Origin: Mycobacterium sp.
GTDB taxonomy: Bacteria; Actinomycetota; Actinomycetes; Mycobacteriales; Mycobacteriaceae
Reading direction: 5' to 3'
Assembly: GCA_003987775.1 (NCBI GenBank)
Contig: RXJD01000031.1
Location: 1-64,000, forward strand
DNA: 64,000 nt
The notes below the pieces were generated by a model. The model did no database searches. It saw only the letters and a program-made list of their open reading frames with translations, and was not told the origin of the DNA. Positions 43,229 to 55,421 of the stretch are shown piece by piece (the stretch's first letter is position 1; each line of letters begins with the position of its first letter). Made by a program: the position numbers and the translations under genes.

Positions 43229-46054
43229 GTGTCCGACCATTTCACGTTCGCAGACCGCCACATCGGCCTGGACAGCTCGGCCGTCCGGAAAATGCTTGAC
43301 GTCATCGGCGTCGACTCGCTGGACGAACTGGCCGCCAAAGCGGTGCCCAGCGGCATCTTGGACCAGCTGACCGACACCGGACTCGCCCCGGGCCTGGACG
43401 CACTGCCGCCGGCCGCCAGCGAGGCCGAGGCGCTGGCCGAACTGCGGGCGCTGGCAGACAGCAACACCGTCGCGGTGTCGATGATCGGGCAGGGGTACTA
43501 CGACACCCTCACCCCGCCGGTATTGCTGCGCAACATCATGGAGAACCCGGCCTGGTACACCGCCTATACGCCGTACCAACCCGAGATCAGCCAGGGCCGG
43601 CTGGAAGCGCTGCTGAATTTCCAGACGATGGTCACCGACCTGACTGGCCTGGAGATCGCCAACGCCTCGATGCTCGACGAGGGCACCGCGGCCGCCGAGG
43701 CCATGACGCTGATGCATCGTGCCTGCCGCGGTCCGGCGAACCGGCTGGCGGTCGACTCCGACGTGTTCGCCCAGACCGCGGCGATCCTGGCCACCCGGGC
43801 CACGCCGCTCGGGATCGAGATCGTCACCGCCGACCTCCGTGCGGGCCTGCCCGACGGTGACTTCTTCGGCGTCATCACCCAGCTGCCGGGGGCCAGCGGA
43901 CGGATCACGGACTGGAGCGCGCTGGTGCGCGAAGCGCACGACCGCGGGGCGTTGGTGGCGATCGGCGCCGACCTGCTCGCCCTGACGTTGCTGACGCCGC
44001 CCGGTGAAATCGGCGCCGACGTCGCCTTCGGCACCACCCAACGGTTCGGCGTGCCAATGGGATTCGGCGGCCCGCACGCCGGCTACCTGGCGGTGCACAC
44101 CAAGCACGCCCGGCAGTTGCCGGGGCGCCTCGTCGGGGTCTCGAAGGACGCGGACGGCAGCGACGCATACCGGCTGGCACTGCAGACCCGCGAACAACAC
44201 ATCCGCCGGGACAAAGCCACCAGCAACATCTGTACCGCGCAGGTGCTGCTGGCGGTGATGGCCGCCATGTACGCGAGCTATCACGGTGCCGACGGCCTGA
44301 CCGCCATCGCGCGCCGGGTGCACTCCCAGGCCGAGACCATCGCCGGCGCCCTGGGCGAGGCGCTGGTGCACGACACCTTCTTCGACACCGTGCTGGCGCA
44401 CGTCCCCGGCCGCGCCGACGAGGTGGTGGCTGCGGCCAAAGCCGGCGGGATCAACCTGTGCCGCGTGGACGCCGACCACGTGTCGGTGGCGTGCGACGAA
44501 GCCACCACCGACGCCCATGTCGCCGCGGTGCTGGACGCGTTCGGGGTGTCGGCCGGCCAGCCCCATCGATCCGAAATCGCCACGCGCACATCGGAATTCC
44601 TCACGCACCCGGCGTTTCGCCAATACCGCACCGAGACCTCGATGATGCGTTATCTACGCACCCTGGCGGACAAGGACATCGCCCTGGACCGCAGCATGAT
44701 TCCGCTCGGTTCCTGCACGATGAAGCTCAACGCGGCCGCAGAGATGGAGTCGATCACCTGGCCGGAGTTCGGCCGCCTGCACCCGTTCGCGCCCGCCTCG
44801 GACGCCCCGGGCATGCGCCGGTTGATCGCCGACCTGGAGAACTGGCTGGTCGCCATCACCGGTTATGACGCCGTCTCGCTGCAGCCCAACGCGGGCTCGC
44901 AGGGAGAGTACGCGGGGCTGCTGGCCATTCACGACTACCACGCCAGCCGCGGCGAACCGCACCGCGACATCTGCCTCATCCCCTCCAGCGCGCACGGCAC
45001 CAACGCGGCCTCGGCCGCTTTGGCGGGCATGCGGGTGGTGGTCGTGGGCTGCCACGAGAACGGCGACGTCGATCTCGACGATCTGCGCGCCAAGGTCAGC
45101 GAACACGCGGACCGGCTGTCGGCGCTGATGATCACCTACCCCTCCACCCACGGTGTCTACGAGCACGACATCGCCGACATCTGCGCGGCCGTGCACGACG
45201 CCGGCGGCCAGGTGTACGTCGACGGGGCCAACCTCAACGCGCTGGTCGGCCTGGCCCGGCCGGGCAAATTCGGCGGCGACGTCAGCCATCTGAACCTGCA
45301 CAAAACGTTCTGCATCCCGCACGGCGGCGGCGGTCCCGGCGTCGGCCCGGTGGCGGTGCGTGCGCACCTGGCGGAGTTCCTGCCCGGCCACCCGCACGCA
45401 CCCGAGTTGCCGCAGGGACACCCGGTGTCCGCCGCACCCTACGGGTCGGCGTCGATTCTGCCGATCAGCTGGGCGTACATCCGGATGATGGGCGGAGACG
45501 GGCTGCGGGCAGCCTCGCTGACCGCGATCGCCTCGGCGAACTACATCGCCCGTCGCCTCGACGAGTACTTCCCGGTGCTCTACACCGGCGAGAACGGCAT
45601 GGTCGCCCACGAGTGCATCCTGGACCTGCGTGGCATCACCAAGGCAACCGGCGTGACGGTCGACGATGTGGCAAAGCGGTTGGCGGACTACGGCTTCCAC
45701 GCGCCCACCATGAGCTTCCCGGTAGCCGGGACGCTTATGGTAGAGCCGACCGAGAGCGAGAGCCTGGCCGAGGTGGACGCGTTCTGCGAGGCGATGATCG
45801 GCATCCGCGCCGAGATCGACCGCGTCGGGTCCGGACAGTGGCCGGTGGACGACAACCCGCTGCGCGGCGCCCCGCACACCGCCGAGTGCCTGGTGGCATC
45901 CGAGTGGAACCATCCCTACACGCGCGAAGAAGCCGCATACCCGTTGGGCAAGGCGTTCCGGCCGAAGGTCTGGCCGCCGGTACGGCGCATCGACGGCGCT
46001 TACGGCGACCGCAATCTGGTCTGCTCGTGCCCGCCTGTCGAGGCCTTCGCCTAG
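43229..46054 (+). CDS. gcvB: Glycine dehydrogenase (decarboxylating), P protein
   Basis: From GTG 43229 (AGGAGAG five bases upstream) the protein is 941 residues, the length of Mtb GcvB (Rv1832). It is the single-chain form, with N-terminal and C-terminal halves related to each other. The PLP lysine is Lys692 in [19 protein letters not shown], and [12 protein letters not shown] and [11 protein letters not shown] are other family motifs. It decarboxylates glycine and loads the aminomethyl group onto GcvH. A glycine riboswitch directly upstream controls it. gcvH lies 3.2 kb away, and gcvT is not in this window. The stop is 7 bases from the convergent hydrolase stop. Confidence 0.97.
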   Translation: MSDHFTFADRHIGLDSSAVRKMLDVIGVDSLDELAAKAVPSGILDQLTDTGLAPGLDALPPAASEAEALAELRALADSNTVAVSMIGQGYYDTLTPPVLLRNIMENPAWYTAYTPYQPEISQGRLEALLNFQTMVTDLTGLEIANASMLDEGTAAAEAMTLMHRACRGPANRLAVDSDVFAQTAAILATRATPLGIEIVTADLRAGLPDGDFFGVITQLPGASGRITDWSALVREAHDRGALVAIGADLLALTLLTPPGEIGADVAFGTTQRFGVPMGFGGPHAGYLAVHTKHARQLPGRLVGVSKDADGSDAYRLALQTREQHIRRDKATSNICTAQVLLAVMAAMYASYHGADGLTAIARRVHSQAETIAGALGEALVHDTFFDTVLAHVPGRADEVVAAAKAGGINLCRVDADHVSVACDEATTDAHVAAVLDAFGVSAGQPHRSEIATRTSEFLTHPAFRQYRTETSMMRYLRTLADKDIALDRSMIPLGSCTMKLNAAAEMESITWPEFGRLHPFAPASDAPGMRRLIADLENWLVAITGYDAVSLQPNAGSQGEYAGLLAIHDYHASRGEPHRDICLIPSSAHGTNAASAALAGMRVVVVGCHENGDVDLDDLRAKVSEHADRLSALMITYPSTHGVYEHDIADICAAVHDAGGQVYVDGANLNALVGLARPGKFGGDVSHLNLHKTFCIPHGGGGPGVGPVAVRAHLAEFLPGHPHAPELPQGHPVSAAPYGSASILPISWAYIRMMGGDGLRAASLTAIASANYIARRLDEYFPVLYTGENGMVAHECILDLRGITKATGVTVDDVAKRLADYGFHAPTMSFPVAGTLMVEPTESESLAEVDAFCEAMIGIRAEIDRVGSGQWPVDDNPLRGAPHTAECLVASEWNHPYTREEAAYPLGKAFRPKVWPPVRRIDGAYGDRNLVCSCPPVEAFA

Positions 46055-46061
46055 ATACGCG

Positions 46062-46916
46062 TCAGCCGAAGCGGTCCACGATGGCCGCGGCCATCTCCTC
46101 GGGCGCATCCTCCTGGATGAAGTGCTTCGCGGCCGGTAACTCGACCAGCACATGGTCGGGGAACGCCGCGCGCATATGCGGCAGCGACGGTCCGGGCCGG
46201 AACGCGAAATCCTTCATGCCCCACACGAACAGGGCCGGTTTGGCACCGAGCTTGGCCGGCACTTCCCGGCCGAGTCGCTCCAAGAGGGGATGGGCGGCCA
46301 GAATCTGCTTCGGCATCTCCGCGACGCCTCTGCGCGCCGCGGCGTCGGGTTGCACCGCCCGGTAGTGCTCCATCACCGACGGGCTGAGCCGCCGCGAGGT
46401 TCCCACCGGAATCATCTGTTCGACAAAGAAATTGCGGTGCAGGATCGCCCACTGCATGGGCGGGCTGGACATCACCCGGCTGAAGATCTTGGTGGTCAGC
46501 ACATCCGTCGGCCAGAACCAGGTGTTGCCCAACACGACTCCGCGGATCCGGTCGGCACGCTCGACCGCCACGGCCATGCTGACCGGACCTCCCCAGTCCT
46601 GCCCCACGGTCACAAATCCGTCGAGCCCCAGGTGGTCGACGAATTCACCGACGACCCCGGCGTGCTCGTCGACTTTGTATCCGAAGCCCGGCGGCCGCTC
46701 GGACAGGCCGAAGCCGAGGTAATCCGGTGCGATGCAACGGAATCGATCGCGTAGCGCCACGATGATGTCGCGATAAAGAAAACTCCAGGTGGGGTTGCCA
46801 TGGCAGAACAGGATGGGCGGCCCGGCTCCCTCGTCGATGTAGTGGACCCGGCCGCGCGAGCTGTCGAACCAGCGCGACGTGAAGGGGTACAGGGCAGGAT
46901 CCGGGGTGAAGTCCAT
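46062..46916 (-). CDS. Haloalkane dehalogenase-like alpha/beta hydrolase (Rv1833c/DmbC type)
   Basis: The 284-residue product has the HGNPTWSFLYR oxyanion region with Asn and adjacent Trp, the nucleophile elbow GQDWGGP (Asp nucleophile rather than Ser), and AKHFIQEDAPEE carrying the catalytic His. An Asp nucleophile followed by Trp is characteristic of haloalkane dehalogenases, which cleave carbon-halogen bonds of small haloalkanes. It matches Mtb Rv1833c, whose M. bovis counterpart is named DmbC. Start ATG 46916. Epoxide hydrolases share the Asp nucleophile and are the alternative. In Mtb lipZ follows here. It is absent in this genome. Confidence 0.9.
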   Translation of the reverse strand: MDFTPDPALYPFTSRWFDSSRGRVHYIDEGAGPPILFCHGNPTWSFLYRDIIVALRDRFRCIAPDYLGFGLSERPPGFGYKVDEHAGVVGEFVDHLGLDGFVTVGQDWGGPVSMAVAVERADRIRGVVLGNTWFWPTDVLTTKIFSRVMSSPPMQWAILHRNFFVEQMIPVGTSRRLSPSVMEHYRAVQPDAAARRGVAEMPKQILAAHPLLERLGREVPAKLGAKPALFVWGMKDFAFRPGPSLPHMRAAFPDHVLVELPAAKHFIQEDAPEEMAAAIVDRFG

Positions 46917-46926
46917 CCGGGTCGCC

Positions 46927-49044
46927 TCAGCTCAAGAAGTTGTTGACGGCAGTGCCCAGGTCCGGTCCGGCCGAGGTCGGCAGGTTCTGGTAGTTGCCGC
47001 CGCTGAGCCGGGCGACCGCCTCCCAGGTGGCGCGGTCCGGATCCGCACCGAAGTCGATCACGTTGACGGCGACGGGCCTGGCCGGGTCTGCGCTGTTCTT
47101 GATGAAATCCTGCAATCCGGGACCGTCGAGGCTCTGGTCGGTGTGCGGGCCCGCGGTGATCACCAGAATCGAATTCTGTTGGCCCGCACGGTAATTCGCC
47201 AACATCTCCTGGTAGATCATGCGCAGCGTGGTGAACGACACGGCTCCGCCGCCGGACGAATACTGTTTGTCCAGCGCGGCCGCCAGCGCCGTCGAGCGGG
47301 GCTGACCGTTGACCTGATCGGCCAGCGGCCCGGCCGGCACTTCGGCGCGTCCTTCATGCCCGTCGAACGTCCACAATCCGATGACCGCGCTGGGCGGCAG
47401 CGCCTTGATCCGGCTGTCGAGGGCCGCGATCACATTCGCCAGCCGGGTCTTGCCGCCGCCGTCGTCGTTCGGCAGCGACTGGTCGAGCATGATCGTGGCG
47501 GCGACCCCGGTCGACGGGGTCGCCATGGTGTCGGCCAGGGTGGCGCGCAGGGCGTCGTCTCCCACCGAAAGGGTGGAGGGCAGCGCCGCGAAACTGGTCA
47601 CCGGGCTGCTCGGCGGTGCGACACCGTTGACCCGGAAACCGGCCTTGGCCAGCTTCGCGAGTTGCTCGGGGGTGTGCATGTACCGCGCGAAGGCGCTGGC
47701 GGCAGTGGTCTGTTCCTGCTTCAGCCAGGAGCCGCTGAGCAACACGGTCGGATAGTCGGCCACCGGGACCGCCCCGGGCGGAGTCCAGGATCCCAACTTG
47801 CTCTTGGCATCCTGCAGCGATTGGCCGCGCGCGAACAGCTGCTGCTCGGTGGTGATGACGGCATGCACCGGAGCGGCCGCCACCTCCTCGGCCTTGGTAC
47901 CCGGCTTGAGTAGGGCGTTCATCGCCTCGTTGAGGGAATCGTCGGGCAGTTTGGGTTGCCCACCCACCAGCGTGCGCACAGCGGCGCTACCGGATGTCGG
48001 CGGCGCGCCGGGAGGTGCCGACGCCGCGGCGATGGCTTCTCCCGCCAGGAACGACGCGTCACCGTTGCCGCCGACCGGCAGGGCCAGCCGCAGCGATCCC
48101 CAGTTGCCCATGGACGTCGGGTTCGATTGCAGGCCAGGCAGAGCCGCCCAGTTCTGTTTGGACAGGGGCTGGCTGAACTCGGGCCGGATCGCCAGCAGCA
48201 CCGGCGAGGTCACCAGCGAGCGACTGTCGCTGATGATCTTCTGCCCCGCCGCACCGGACAGCCGGGCCGCCGAGACGGAACTACCGGGAATCCACAGGCC
48301 GGGCTGGCTACCCAGCTCGGCCGGCCACTTGCCGATGAAGCCGCTGATGACGGCGTCGGAGTTGGCCGATTTGACCGTGACGTCGACGCAGCGATCGCCG
48401 ATGGGTCCCGCTTGCTTGTTGTAGCCGTCGGCGAGCTCTTTCACCTGGTCGGCGATCGAGGGGTCGGCCAGGACGGCGACGGCATCTTTGCCTCCTACGC
48501 AGTTCGCGGCGGCCGTGTGCGAACGGTGCGACAACGCGTCTCCGAAGAACTGCCACAGGATCACCCCGGCAACCACGACGACGACGGTGACCAGCGCGAC
48601 GATGACACCGATGCTGACACCGCGCCGGCCGCCGGCACTGCGGTGCCCGCCCTGCCAGTCCCGCAGTCCGCGGTGGCTGGCCCGGAACAGCGGCGGCGGG
48701 GGAGTTGCCGCCGGCGGCTCCTCGGCCGCCGGTTCCTGCGCAGCCGGCGGTTCGGCGCCGCCCGGGCGGTACCCGAATTCGGGGTAGTCGTCGGCAGCGG
48801 ATTCCGCGTATTCGTCCTCGAACCGGCCCACACCCCAGGTGCCGGCGGGCGGTTCGGTGGCAGGTGGCTCGTCGGACGGGCGTCCCTCCGCGAAGGGACC
48901 GGGCTCGTCATACTGACCGGGCTGGTCAAACCGCTCGGGTTCGTCGAACTGCTCCGGTTCGTTGAACTGCTCCGGTTCGTCGAACCGCTCGGGCTCGCGA
49001 TCGGGTAGGGAATCCCCGGAGTCGGGCTTGCTGTGCCTACCCAT
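46927..49044 (-). CDS. Single-pass membrane protein with extracytoplasmic VWA-like domain (Rv1836c type)
   Basis: The 705-residue protein has an acidic Pro/Glu/Asp-rich N-terminus with five tandem hexapeptide repeats (F-D/N-E-P-E-Q-like, about residues 17-46), a transmembrane helix (about 148-168, VSIGVIVALVTVVVVVAGVI), a substrate-binding-protein-like part (about 180-500), and a C-terminal von Willebrand A-like part from about 510. The usual metal-site DxSxS reads DQSLP here, so metal binding is doubtful. It matches Mtb Rv1836c, a conserved membrane protein of unknown role. ATG 49044. Convergent with nothing. It lies between the dehalogenase and glcB genes on the same strand. Confidence 0.88.
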   Translation of the reverse strand: MGRHSKPDSGDSLPDREPERFDEPEQFNEPEQFDEPERFDQPGQYDEPGPFAEGRPSDEPPATEPPAGTWGVGRFEDEYAESAADDYPEFGYRPGGAEPPAAQEPAAEEPPAATPPPPLFRASHRGLRDWQGGHRSAGGRRGVSIGVIVALVTVVVVVAGVILWQFFGDALSHRSHTAAANCVGGKDAVAVLADPSIADQVKELADGYNKQAGPIGDRCVDVTVKSANSDAVISGFIGKWPAELGSQPGLWIPGSSVSAARLSGAAGQKIISDSRSLVTSPVLLAIRPEFSQPLSKQNWAALPGLQSNPTSMGNWGSLRLALPVGGNGDASFLAGEAIAAASAPPGAPPTSGSAAVRTLVGGQPKLPDDSLNEAMNALLKPGTKAEEVAAAPVHAVITTEQQLFARGQSLQDAKSKLGSWTPPGAVPVADYPTVLLSGSWLKQEQTTAASAFARYMHTPEQLAKLAKAGFRVNGVAPPSSPVTSFAALPSTLSVGDDALRATLADTMATPSTGVAATIMLDQSLPNDDGGGKTRLANVIAALDSRIKALPPSAVIGLWTFDGHEGRAEVPAGPLADQVNGQPRSTALAAALDKQYSSGGGAVSFTTLRMIYQEMLANYRAGQQNSILVITAGPHTDQSLDGPGLQDFIKNSADPARPVAVNVIDFGADPDRATWEAVARLSGGNYQNLPTSAGPDLGTAVNNFLS
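48907..48996 (-). repeat. Five tandem 18-bp units encoding an acidic hexapeptide repeat
   Basis: Five units of 18 bases (48907, 48925, 48943, 48961, 48979) with the consensus GTCGAACTGCTCCGGTTC on the plus strand. On the coding (minus) strand they encode E-P-E-Q-F-D/N-type hexapeptides in the cytoplasmic N-terminus of the Rv1836c-like protein. Copy number could vary between strains. Confidence 0.9.
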
Positions 49045-49103
49045 GCCGGTGTCTGCGTCCTTTCCCTGGAATCGTGTGCAGGTTGCCGCCCGTCAGGGGC
49101 ACA

Positions 49104-51290
49104 TCACGCACCCGCGCGAGCCTTGAACTCCCGACGACGCCGGTGCAGGATCGGCTCGGTGTAGCCGTTGGGCTGCTGGCCACCGGACAGGATCAGTTCC
49201 TGGGCAGCCAGGAAGGCGATGCTGTCGTCGAAGTTCGGTGCCATCGGCCGGTAGGCCCGGTCGCCCTCGTTCTGCTTGTCGACGAGCGGCGCCATCCGCT
49301 CCAGGCTGGCCCGCACGTCCTCGCTGGTGATCACCCCGTGGCGCAGCCAGTTGGCCAGCAGCTGACTCGAGATGCGCAGGGTGGCGCGGTCTTCCATCAG
49401 CGCGACGTTATGGATGTCGGGCACCTTCGAACAACCGACGCCCTGTTCCACCCAGCGCACCACGTAGCCCAGGATCGACTGACAGTTGTTGTCGACCTCC
49501 TCGCGAATCTCCTCCGGCGCCCAGGCCAGCTCCTTGGCCAGCGGAATGGTCAGCAACTCGTCCAGGGTGGTCCGCTTCTTGCCCGCGAGTTCGTCCTGGA
49601 CTGCCGAGACGTCCACCTGGTGGTAGTGCATCGCGTGCAGCGTCGCCGCGGTGGGCGAAGGCACCCAGGCGGTGGTGGCGCCGGCCTTGGGCTGACCGAT
49701 CTTCTGCTCGACCATGTCGGCCATCAACTCGGTCATGGCCCACATGCCCTTGCCGATCTGAGCCTTGCCCTTGAAGCCGGCGGCCAGACCGGTGTCGACA
49801 TTGGCGTCCTCGTAGGCCTTGATCCAGGTGCTGTTCTTCATCGCGCCCTTACGGATCATCGGGCCGGCTTCCATCGAGGTGTGGATCTCGTCGCCGGTGC
49901 GGTCCAGGAATCCGGTGTTGATGAAGACAACGCGGTCGGCGGCGGCCTTGATGCAGGCCTTGAGGTTGACGGTGGTCCGCCGCTCCTCGTCCATGATGCC
50001 GACCTTGAGGGTGGCCTGCGGCAATCCGAGCACGTCCTCGACGCGGCTGAACAGCTCGCAGGTGAACGCCACTTCTTCGGGACCGTGCATCTTCGGCTTC
50101 ACGATGTACACCGAACCCGTGCGGCTGTTCTGCAGCGGTCCGTTGTCGTCACCGGTGCGCAGACCGTGGATCGCGATCAGCCCGGTGAACAGCGCGTCCT
50201 GGATGCCCTCCGGAACCTCGTTCCCGTCGGCGTCGACGATGGCGTCGTTGGTCATCAGATGACCCACGTTGCGCACGAACAGCAGGCTGCGACCGGGCAG
50301 TGTCAGCTCCCCGCCGTCGGGCGTGGCGTAGGTACGGTCCGGGTTGAGCACACGGGTGAAGGTCTTGCCGTCCTTGCTGACCTCTTCAGACAGGTCGCCG
50401 CGGTTCAGGCCGAGCCAGTTGCGGTAGCCGAGCACCTTGTCATCGGCGTCGACGGCGGTCACCGAGTCCTCGAAGTCCATGATCGTGGTGATCGCAGACT
50501 CCAGGATCACGTCCTTGATGCCTGCGGCGTCGGTCTGGCCGATCGGCGACTGCGGGTCGATCAGGATCTCGATGTGCAGGCCGTTGTTGACCAACAGCAC
50601 CGACCAGCTCGGCGAGCCCAGCTCACCGGAGTACCCGAGGAACTTCTCCGGGCTGGCCAGGCCGGTGGACTCGCCGCCGAGGGCGACCTGCAACTGGCCA
50701 TCCTCGATGCTCAGGCCGGTGGCGTCGGCCCACGAGCCCGAGGCCAGCGGCACAGCGCCGTCGAGGAATTTGCGGGCGTAGGCGATGACCTTGTCGCCGC
50801 GCACCTTGTTGTAGCCCGAGCCCTTCTCGGCTCCGTCGTCCTCCGAAATGACGTCGGTGCCGTACAGCGCGTCATACAGCGAGCCCCACCGCGCATTGGC
50901 CGCGTTGAGCGCGAAGCGCGCGTTGAGCACCGGCACCACCAGCTGCGGACCGGCCGTGGTGGTGATCTCGTCGTCGACGCCGGAGGTGGTGATGGTGAAG
51001 TCGTCCGGTTCCGGCTGCAGGTAGCCGATCTCGGTGAGGAACTGCCGGTAGGCGTCCTGGTCGACCGGCGCGATCACCCGCTGCTTGTGCCACCTGTCGA
51101 TCTGGGCCTGCAGCTCGTCGCGAGTCGCCAGCAGTTCCTGGTTGCGGGGGGTGAGGTCGGTGACGACTTTGTCGACACCCGCCCAGAAGCTGTCCGGGTC
51201 GATACCGGTGCCGGGCAGCGCCTCGTTGTTCACGAAGTCATAGAGCACCCGAGCCACGCGCAAGTTGCCTTCGGTCACCCGATCGGTCAT
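49104..51290 (-). CDS. glcB: Malate synthase G
   Basis: The 728-residue enzyme begins [29 protein letters not shown] sits directly before the ATG at 51290, which rules out a longer upstream frame. Conserved malate synthase G stretches include [72 protein letters not shown] and [20 protein letters not shown]. It condenses glyoxylate with acetyl-CoA to malate in the glyoxylate shunt, needed for growth on fatty acids. Mtb GlcB is 741 residues. In Mtb vapBC13 and PE_PGRS34 separate it from Rv1841c. Here neither is present. Confidence 0.97.
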   Translation of the reverse strand: MTDRVTEGNLRVARVLYDFVNNEALPGTGIDPDSFWAGVDKVVTDLTPRNQELLATRDELQAQIDRWHKQRVIAPVDQDAYRQFLTEIGYLQPEPDDFTITTSGVDDEITTTAGPQLVVPVLNARFALNAANARWGSLYDALYGTDVISEDDGAEKGSGYNKVRGDKVIAYARKFLDGAVPLASGSWADATGLSIEDGQLQVALGGESTGLASPEKFLGYSGELGSPSWSVLLVNNGLHIEILIDPQSPIGQTDAAGIKDVILESAITTIMDFEDSVTAVDADDKVLGYRNWLGLNRGDLSEEVSKDGKTFTRVLNPDRTYATPDGGELTLPGRSLLFVRNVGHLMTNDAIVDADGNEVPEGIQDALFTGLIAIHGLRTGDDNGPLQNSRTGSVYIVKPKMHGPEEVAFTCELFSRVEDVLGLPQATLKVGIMDEERRTTVNLKACIKAAADRVVFINTGFLDRTGDEIHTSMEAGPMIRKGAMKNSTWIKAYEDANVDTGLAAGFKGKAQIGKGMWAMTELMADMVEQKIGQPKAGATTAWVPSPTAATLHAMHYHQVDVSAVQDELAGKKRTTLDELLTIPLAKELAWAPEEIREEVDNNCQSILGYVVRWVEQGVGCSKVPDIHNVALMEDRATLRISSQLLANWLRHGVITSEDVRASLERMAPLVDKQNEGDRAYRPMAPNFDDSIAFLAAQELILSGGQQPNGYTEPILHRRRREFKARAGA

Positions 51291-51563
51291 TGTTCTCCTC
51301 CGTAATGGCCTTACCGGCCCCTCACCAACCTCGCCGAACCACGTCCAAACCGGCCGACTAGCTACCCTCAGACTACCGATGGGTAGCTCGACGAGCCTAG
51401 CCCGGCCGACCCTCAATGCCAGGTCACGGCGCGCTGACTGCTTCGCCCGCAGCAACGCGGCGGGCCATGTGAATCGCTTTCTGGCAACGCGGACACAGGG
51501 GATTTCGTTCCCTGCAGCACTTGTCTGGTACCCGCGGCCGCTCAGATCATACGGGCTTGTCGA
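51291..51563 (-). other. Gap between glcB and the CNNM-like genes
   Basis: A 273-base non-coding gap. It is AT-richer only locally and has no strong hairpin. It corresponds to the place where Mtb carries vapBC13 and PE_PGRS34, but I see no remnant of either. It probably contains the glcB promoter. Confidence 0.4.
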
Positions 51564-52616
51564 TCACTCCCGGGGCGCGCGGTCGCGCATGCTGCCGACG
51601 AGGTCCTCCACCAGATCCTCCAGCGCCACCAGCGCGACCACCTCACCGTCATCGGCTGTCACCAGCGCGAGGTGGCTGTTGCTGCGGCGCATCCGCGACA
51701 GCGCCTCCGGCAACCCCAGCGCCTGCGGAATCGTCGGCAGCGGACGCACCAGCGCCTGGCCGATCACCGTGTGCGGATTGTCACCCAGGGCGAGCACATC
51801 CTTGATGTGCAGATAGCCGATGTAGTTGCCGGCAGCGTCGACCACCGGAAAACGGGAGTAGCCCGTTTGAGCCAGAGCCTGCTCGACGGCGCCGATGGTG
51901 GGTCCGGTGCCGGCCGCGGCAACCGGGACCGCGTGCACTCGCGCCAGTGGAACCGCGACGTCTCCGACCACCCGGGTACGTACCCGCAGTGCGCGGGTCA
52001 ACCGGACGTGCTCCTCCTTGTCGAGCAGACCTTCCGACAGCGACTCGGCAATGAGCTCCGACAGCTCCGCGGTGGACACCGTGATGTCGAGTTCCTCTTT
52101 GGGTTGCACGCCCAGCAGCCGCAGGATCCCGTTCGCGCATTTGTTGTAGAAGACGATGACCGGCCGCGCGGCGCGCACGTAGGGCAGGTAAGCCGGGACC
52201 AGCAACATCGCGGTGCGTTCCGGACCGGCCAGCGCGATGTTCTTGGGCACCATCTCGCCCAGCAGCACGTGCAGCGTCACCACCAGGCCCAACGCCAGAA
52301 TGAAAGCCAGCGTGTGCACCAGGGCGGGATGCACGCCGGTCAGCTCGAACGCCGACCGCAATAACGAGGCGACCGCAGGTTCGGCGATCCGCCCGAGCAG
52401 CAGCGAAGCCACCGTGACGCCGAGTTGAGCACCGGCCAGCATCGCAGGCAGCTGCTCGCCGGCGCGGATGACGGTGACCGCACTCGCCCTGCCCTGCTCG
52501 GCCAGTGCCTCCAACCGGTCCCGGCGGGCGGAGATCATGGCGAATTCCGCGCCGACGAAAAAGGCGTTGAGCGCGATCAGCAGGATCGCCAGCAGCACCG
52601 CCACGATCGAGTTCAT
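51564..52616 (-). CDS. CNNM/HlyC-CorC-like membrane protein (Rv1841c type)
   Basis: The 350-residue protein has an N-terminal DUF21/CNNM membrane domain with about four hydrophobic segments ([40 protein letters not shown]) and the [13 protein letters not shown] motif. A pair of CBS domains follows (about 205-345, [20 protein letters not shown] onward). The family is linked to Mg2+ or other cation transport and homeostasis. The function in mycobacteria is unproven. Its ATG overlaps the stop of the upstream paralogue by 4 bases, so they are coupled and may form a heteromer. Confidence 0.9.
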   Translation of the reverse strand: MNSIVAVLLAILLIALNAFFVGAEFAMISARRDRLEALAEQGRASAVTVIRAGEQLPAMLAGAQLGVTVASLLLGRIAEPAVASLLRSAFELTGVHPALVHTLAFILALGLVVTLHVLLGEMVPKNIALAGPERTAMLLVPAYLPYVRAARPVIVFYNKCANGILRLLGVQPKEELDITVSTAELSELIAESLSEGLLDKEEHVRLTRALRVRTRVVGDVAVPLARVHAVPVAAAGTGPTIGAVEQALAQTGYSRFPVVDAAGNYIGYLHIKDVLALGDNPHTVIGQALVRPLPTIPQALGLPEALSRMRRSNSHLALVTADDGEVVALVALEDLVEDLVGSMRDRAPRE

Positions 52617-53968
52617 CGCTCGTCCCCATTCGACCGGGGCAGTTCCTTGAGTTCCAGCAGGTCCAGCCGACGACCGTCCAGCCGGACCACCTTGGCCTGC
52701 CAGCGCATCGTTTCATCGGGCAGCCCGTCCCGGTTCAGGGCGGGAATCTCGACCGTCTCGCCGGCCACCGGCATGTGCCCGAGCTCGCGCAGCACCAGGC
52801 CGCCGATCGTCTCATACGGGCCTTCCGGAGCCCGGTAGCCGATCGCGGTCTGCACTTCGTCGATGCGCAGCAAACCCGACACCCGCCACCCGCTGCCGTA
52901 GGCCACCACGTCCGGCGTCGCGTCGTCGTGCTCATCGCGCACGTCACCGACGATCTCCTCGATCAGGTCCTCGACCGTCACCATGCCCGCGGTGCCGCCG
53001 TACTCGTCGACCACCATCGCGGTCTGCAACGAGTTGGCGCGGATCTGGGCCATCACCGCGTCGCCGTCCAGCGTGGAGGGCACCACGGCGACCGGTTTGG
53101 CCACCGTCCGCAGCAGGGTGCGCGCCCGTTGCGCCGCCGGCACCTGGAAGGCCTGCTTGACGTGCACGATGCCGACGGTCTCGTCCAGGTCACCCTGCAC
53201 GACCGGGAAACGGGAGAAACCGGTGGCGGCGACCGCGGCAACCAGATCGACGACGGTGTCGTCGGTCTGCAGGGCGACGATCTTGGACCGCGGGGTCATC
53301 AGCTCCTCGGCGGTTCGGGTGCCGAACTGCAGTGAGCGGTGCATCAGCGACGCGGTCATGTCGTCCAGCGAGCCGCGCCGTGCCGAGGTCCGTACCAGCG
53401 AGACCAGTTCCTGGGGCGTGCGCGCCGAGCGCAGCTCCTCGGCCGGTTCGATACCCAGCCGCCGCACCAGCCAGTTCGCCGCCCCGTTGGTCATCCGGAT
53501 CGCCGGAGTGAACAGCACCGAGAACAGCCATTGCGGCAACACGACGGCGCGAGCGGTCCGCAACGGACGCGCGACGCCCAGGTATTTGGGCACCAGTTCG
53601 CCGAACACCATCGACACCGACGTCACGACCACCAGCGCCAGCACGGTGGTGATGGTGTCGGCCAGTTTGTCCGAGACCCCGATCGCGTCCAGCCACGGAT
53701 GAGGCAGCGCGGCGACCAGCGGCTCGGTCAGATAACCGGTGGCCAGCGTCGTGATGGAAATGCCCAGCTGTGCACCCGAGAGCTGGAACGACAACCTGCG
53801 GTGGGCCCGTCGGATCAACCGGTCCCGGCCGCCCCCGCTGCGCGCGTTGGCTTCCACGGTGCTGCGGTCCAGCGCGGTCAGCGAGAACTCAGACGCGACG
53901 AAGACCGCGGTGCCGAACGTCAGTGCCAGAATGGCCAGCACGCTCAGCACGGTGCCGGAATGGTTCAT
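52613..53968 (-). CDS. CNNM/HlyC-CorC-like membrane protein with CorC C-terminal domain (Rv1842c type)
   Basis: From ATG 53968 the protein is 451 residues. The N-terminal CNNM domain (about 1-195) includes [20 protein letters not shown] and [17 protein letters not shown] pair (about 210-345, [20 protein letters not shown]). A C-terminal CorC/HlyC domain (about 360-440) has [14 protein letters not shown] acidic stretches and [20 protein letters not shown]. It may modulate or carry divalent cation efflux. The start is the ATG after AAGGGC. A longer frame begins inside guaB1 and is rejected. It follows guaB1 by 7 bases on the same strand and overlaps its paralogue, forming one operon guaB1-Rv1842c-Rv1841c. 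Confidence 0.9.
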   Translation of the reverse strand: MNHSGTVLSVLAILALTFGTAVFVASEFSLTALDRSTVEANARSGGGRDRLIRRAHRRLSFQLSGAQLGISITTLATGYLTEPLVAALPHPWLDAIGVSDKLADTITTVLALVVVTSVSMVFGELVPKYLGVARPLRTARAVVLPQWLFSVLFTPAIRMTNGAANWLVRRLGIEPAEELRSARTPQELVSLVRTSARRGSLDDMTASLMHRSLQFGTRTAEELMTPRSKIVALQTDDTVVDLVAAVAATGFSRFPVVQGDLDETVGIVHVKQAFQVPAAQRARTLLRTVAKPVAVVPSTLDGDAVMAQIRANSLQTAMVVDEYGGTAGMVTVEDLIEEIVGDVRDEHDDATPDVVAYGSGWRVSGLLRIDEVQTAIGYRAPEGPYETIGGLVLRELGHMPVAGETVEIPALNRDGLPDETMRWQAKVVRLDGRRLDLLELKELPRSNGDER

Positions 53969-53975
53969 CAGCCCT

Positions 53976-55421
<1,446 letters not shown>

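Noticed and set aside
43199..44623. A 474-codon antisense frame opposite gcvB
   Set aside because: It is His/Arg/Gln-rich without any domain. GcvB on the plus strand is certain.
49074..51305. A 743-codon plus-strand frame opposite glcB
   Set aside because: It is a mirror frame of malate synthase G, with Val/Arg/His-rich composition and no homology.
51291..51563. Remnants of vapBC13 or PE_PGRS34 after glcB
   Set aside because: No PIN-domain, antitoxin or PE-like frame is found in the 273-base gap.
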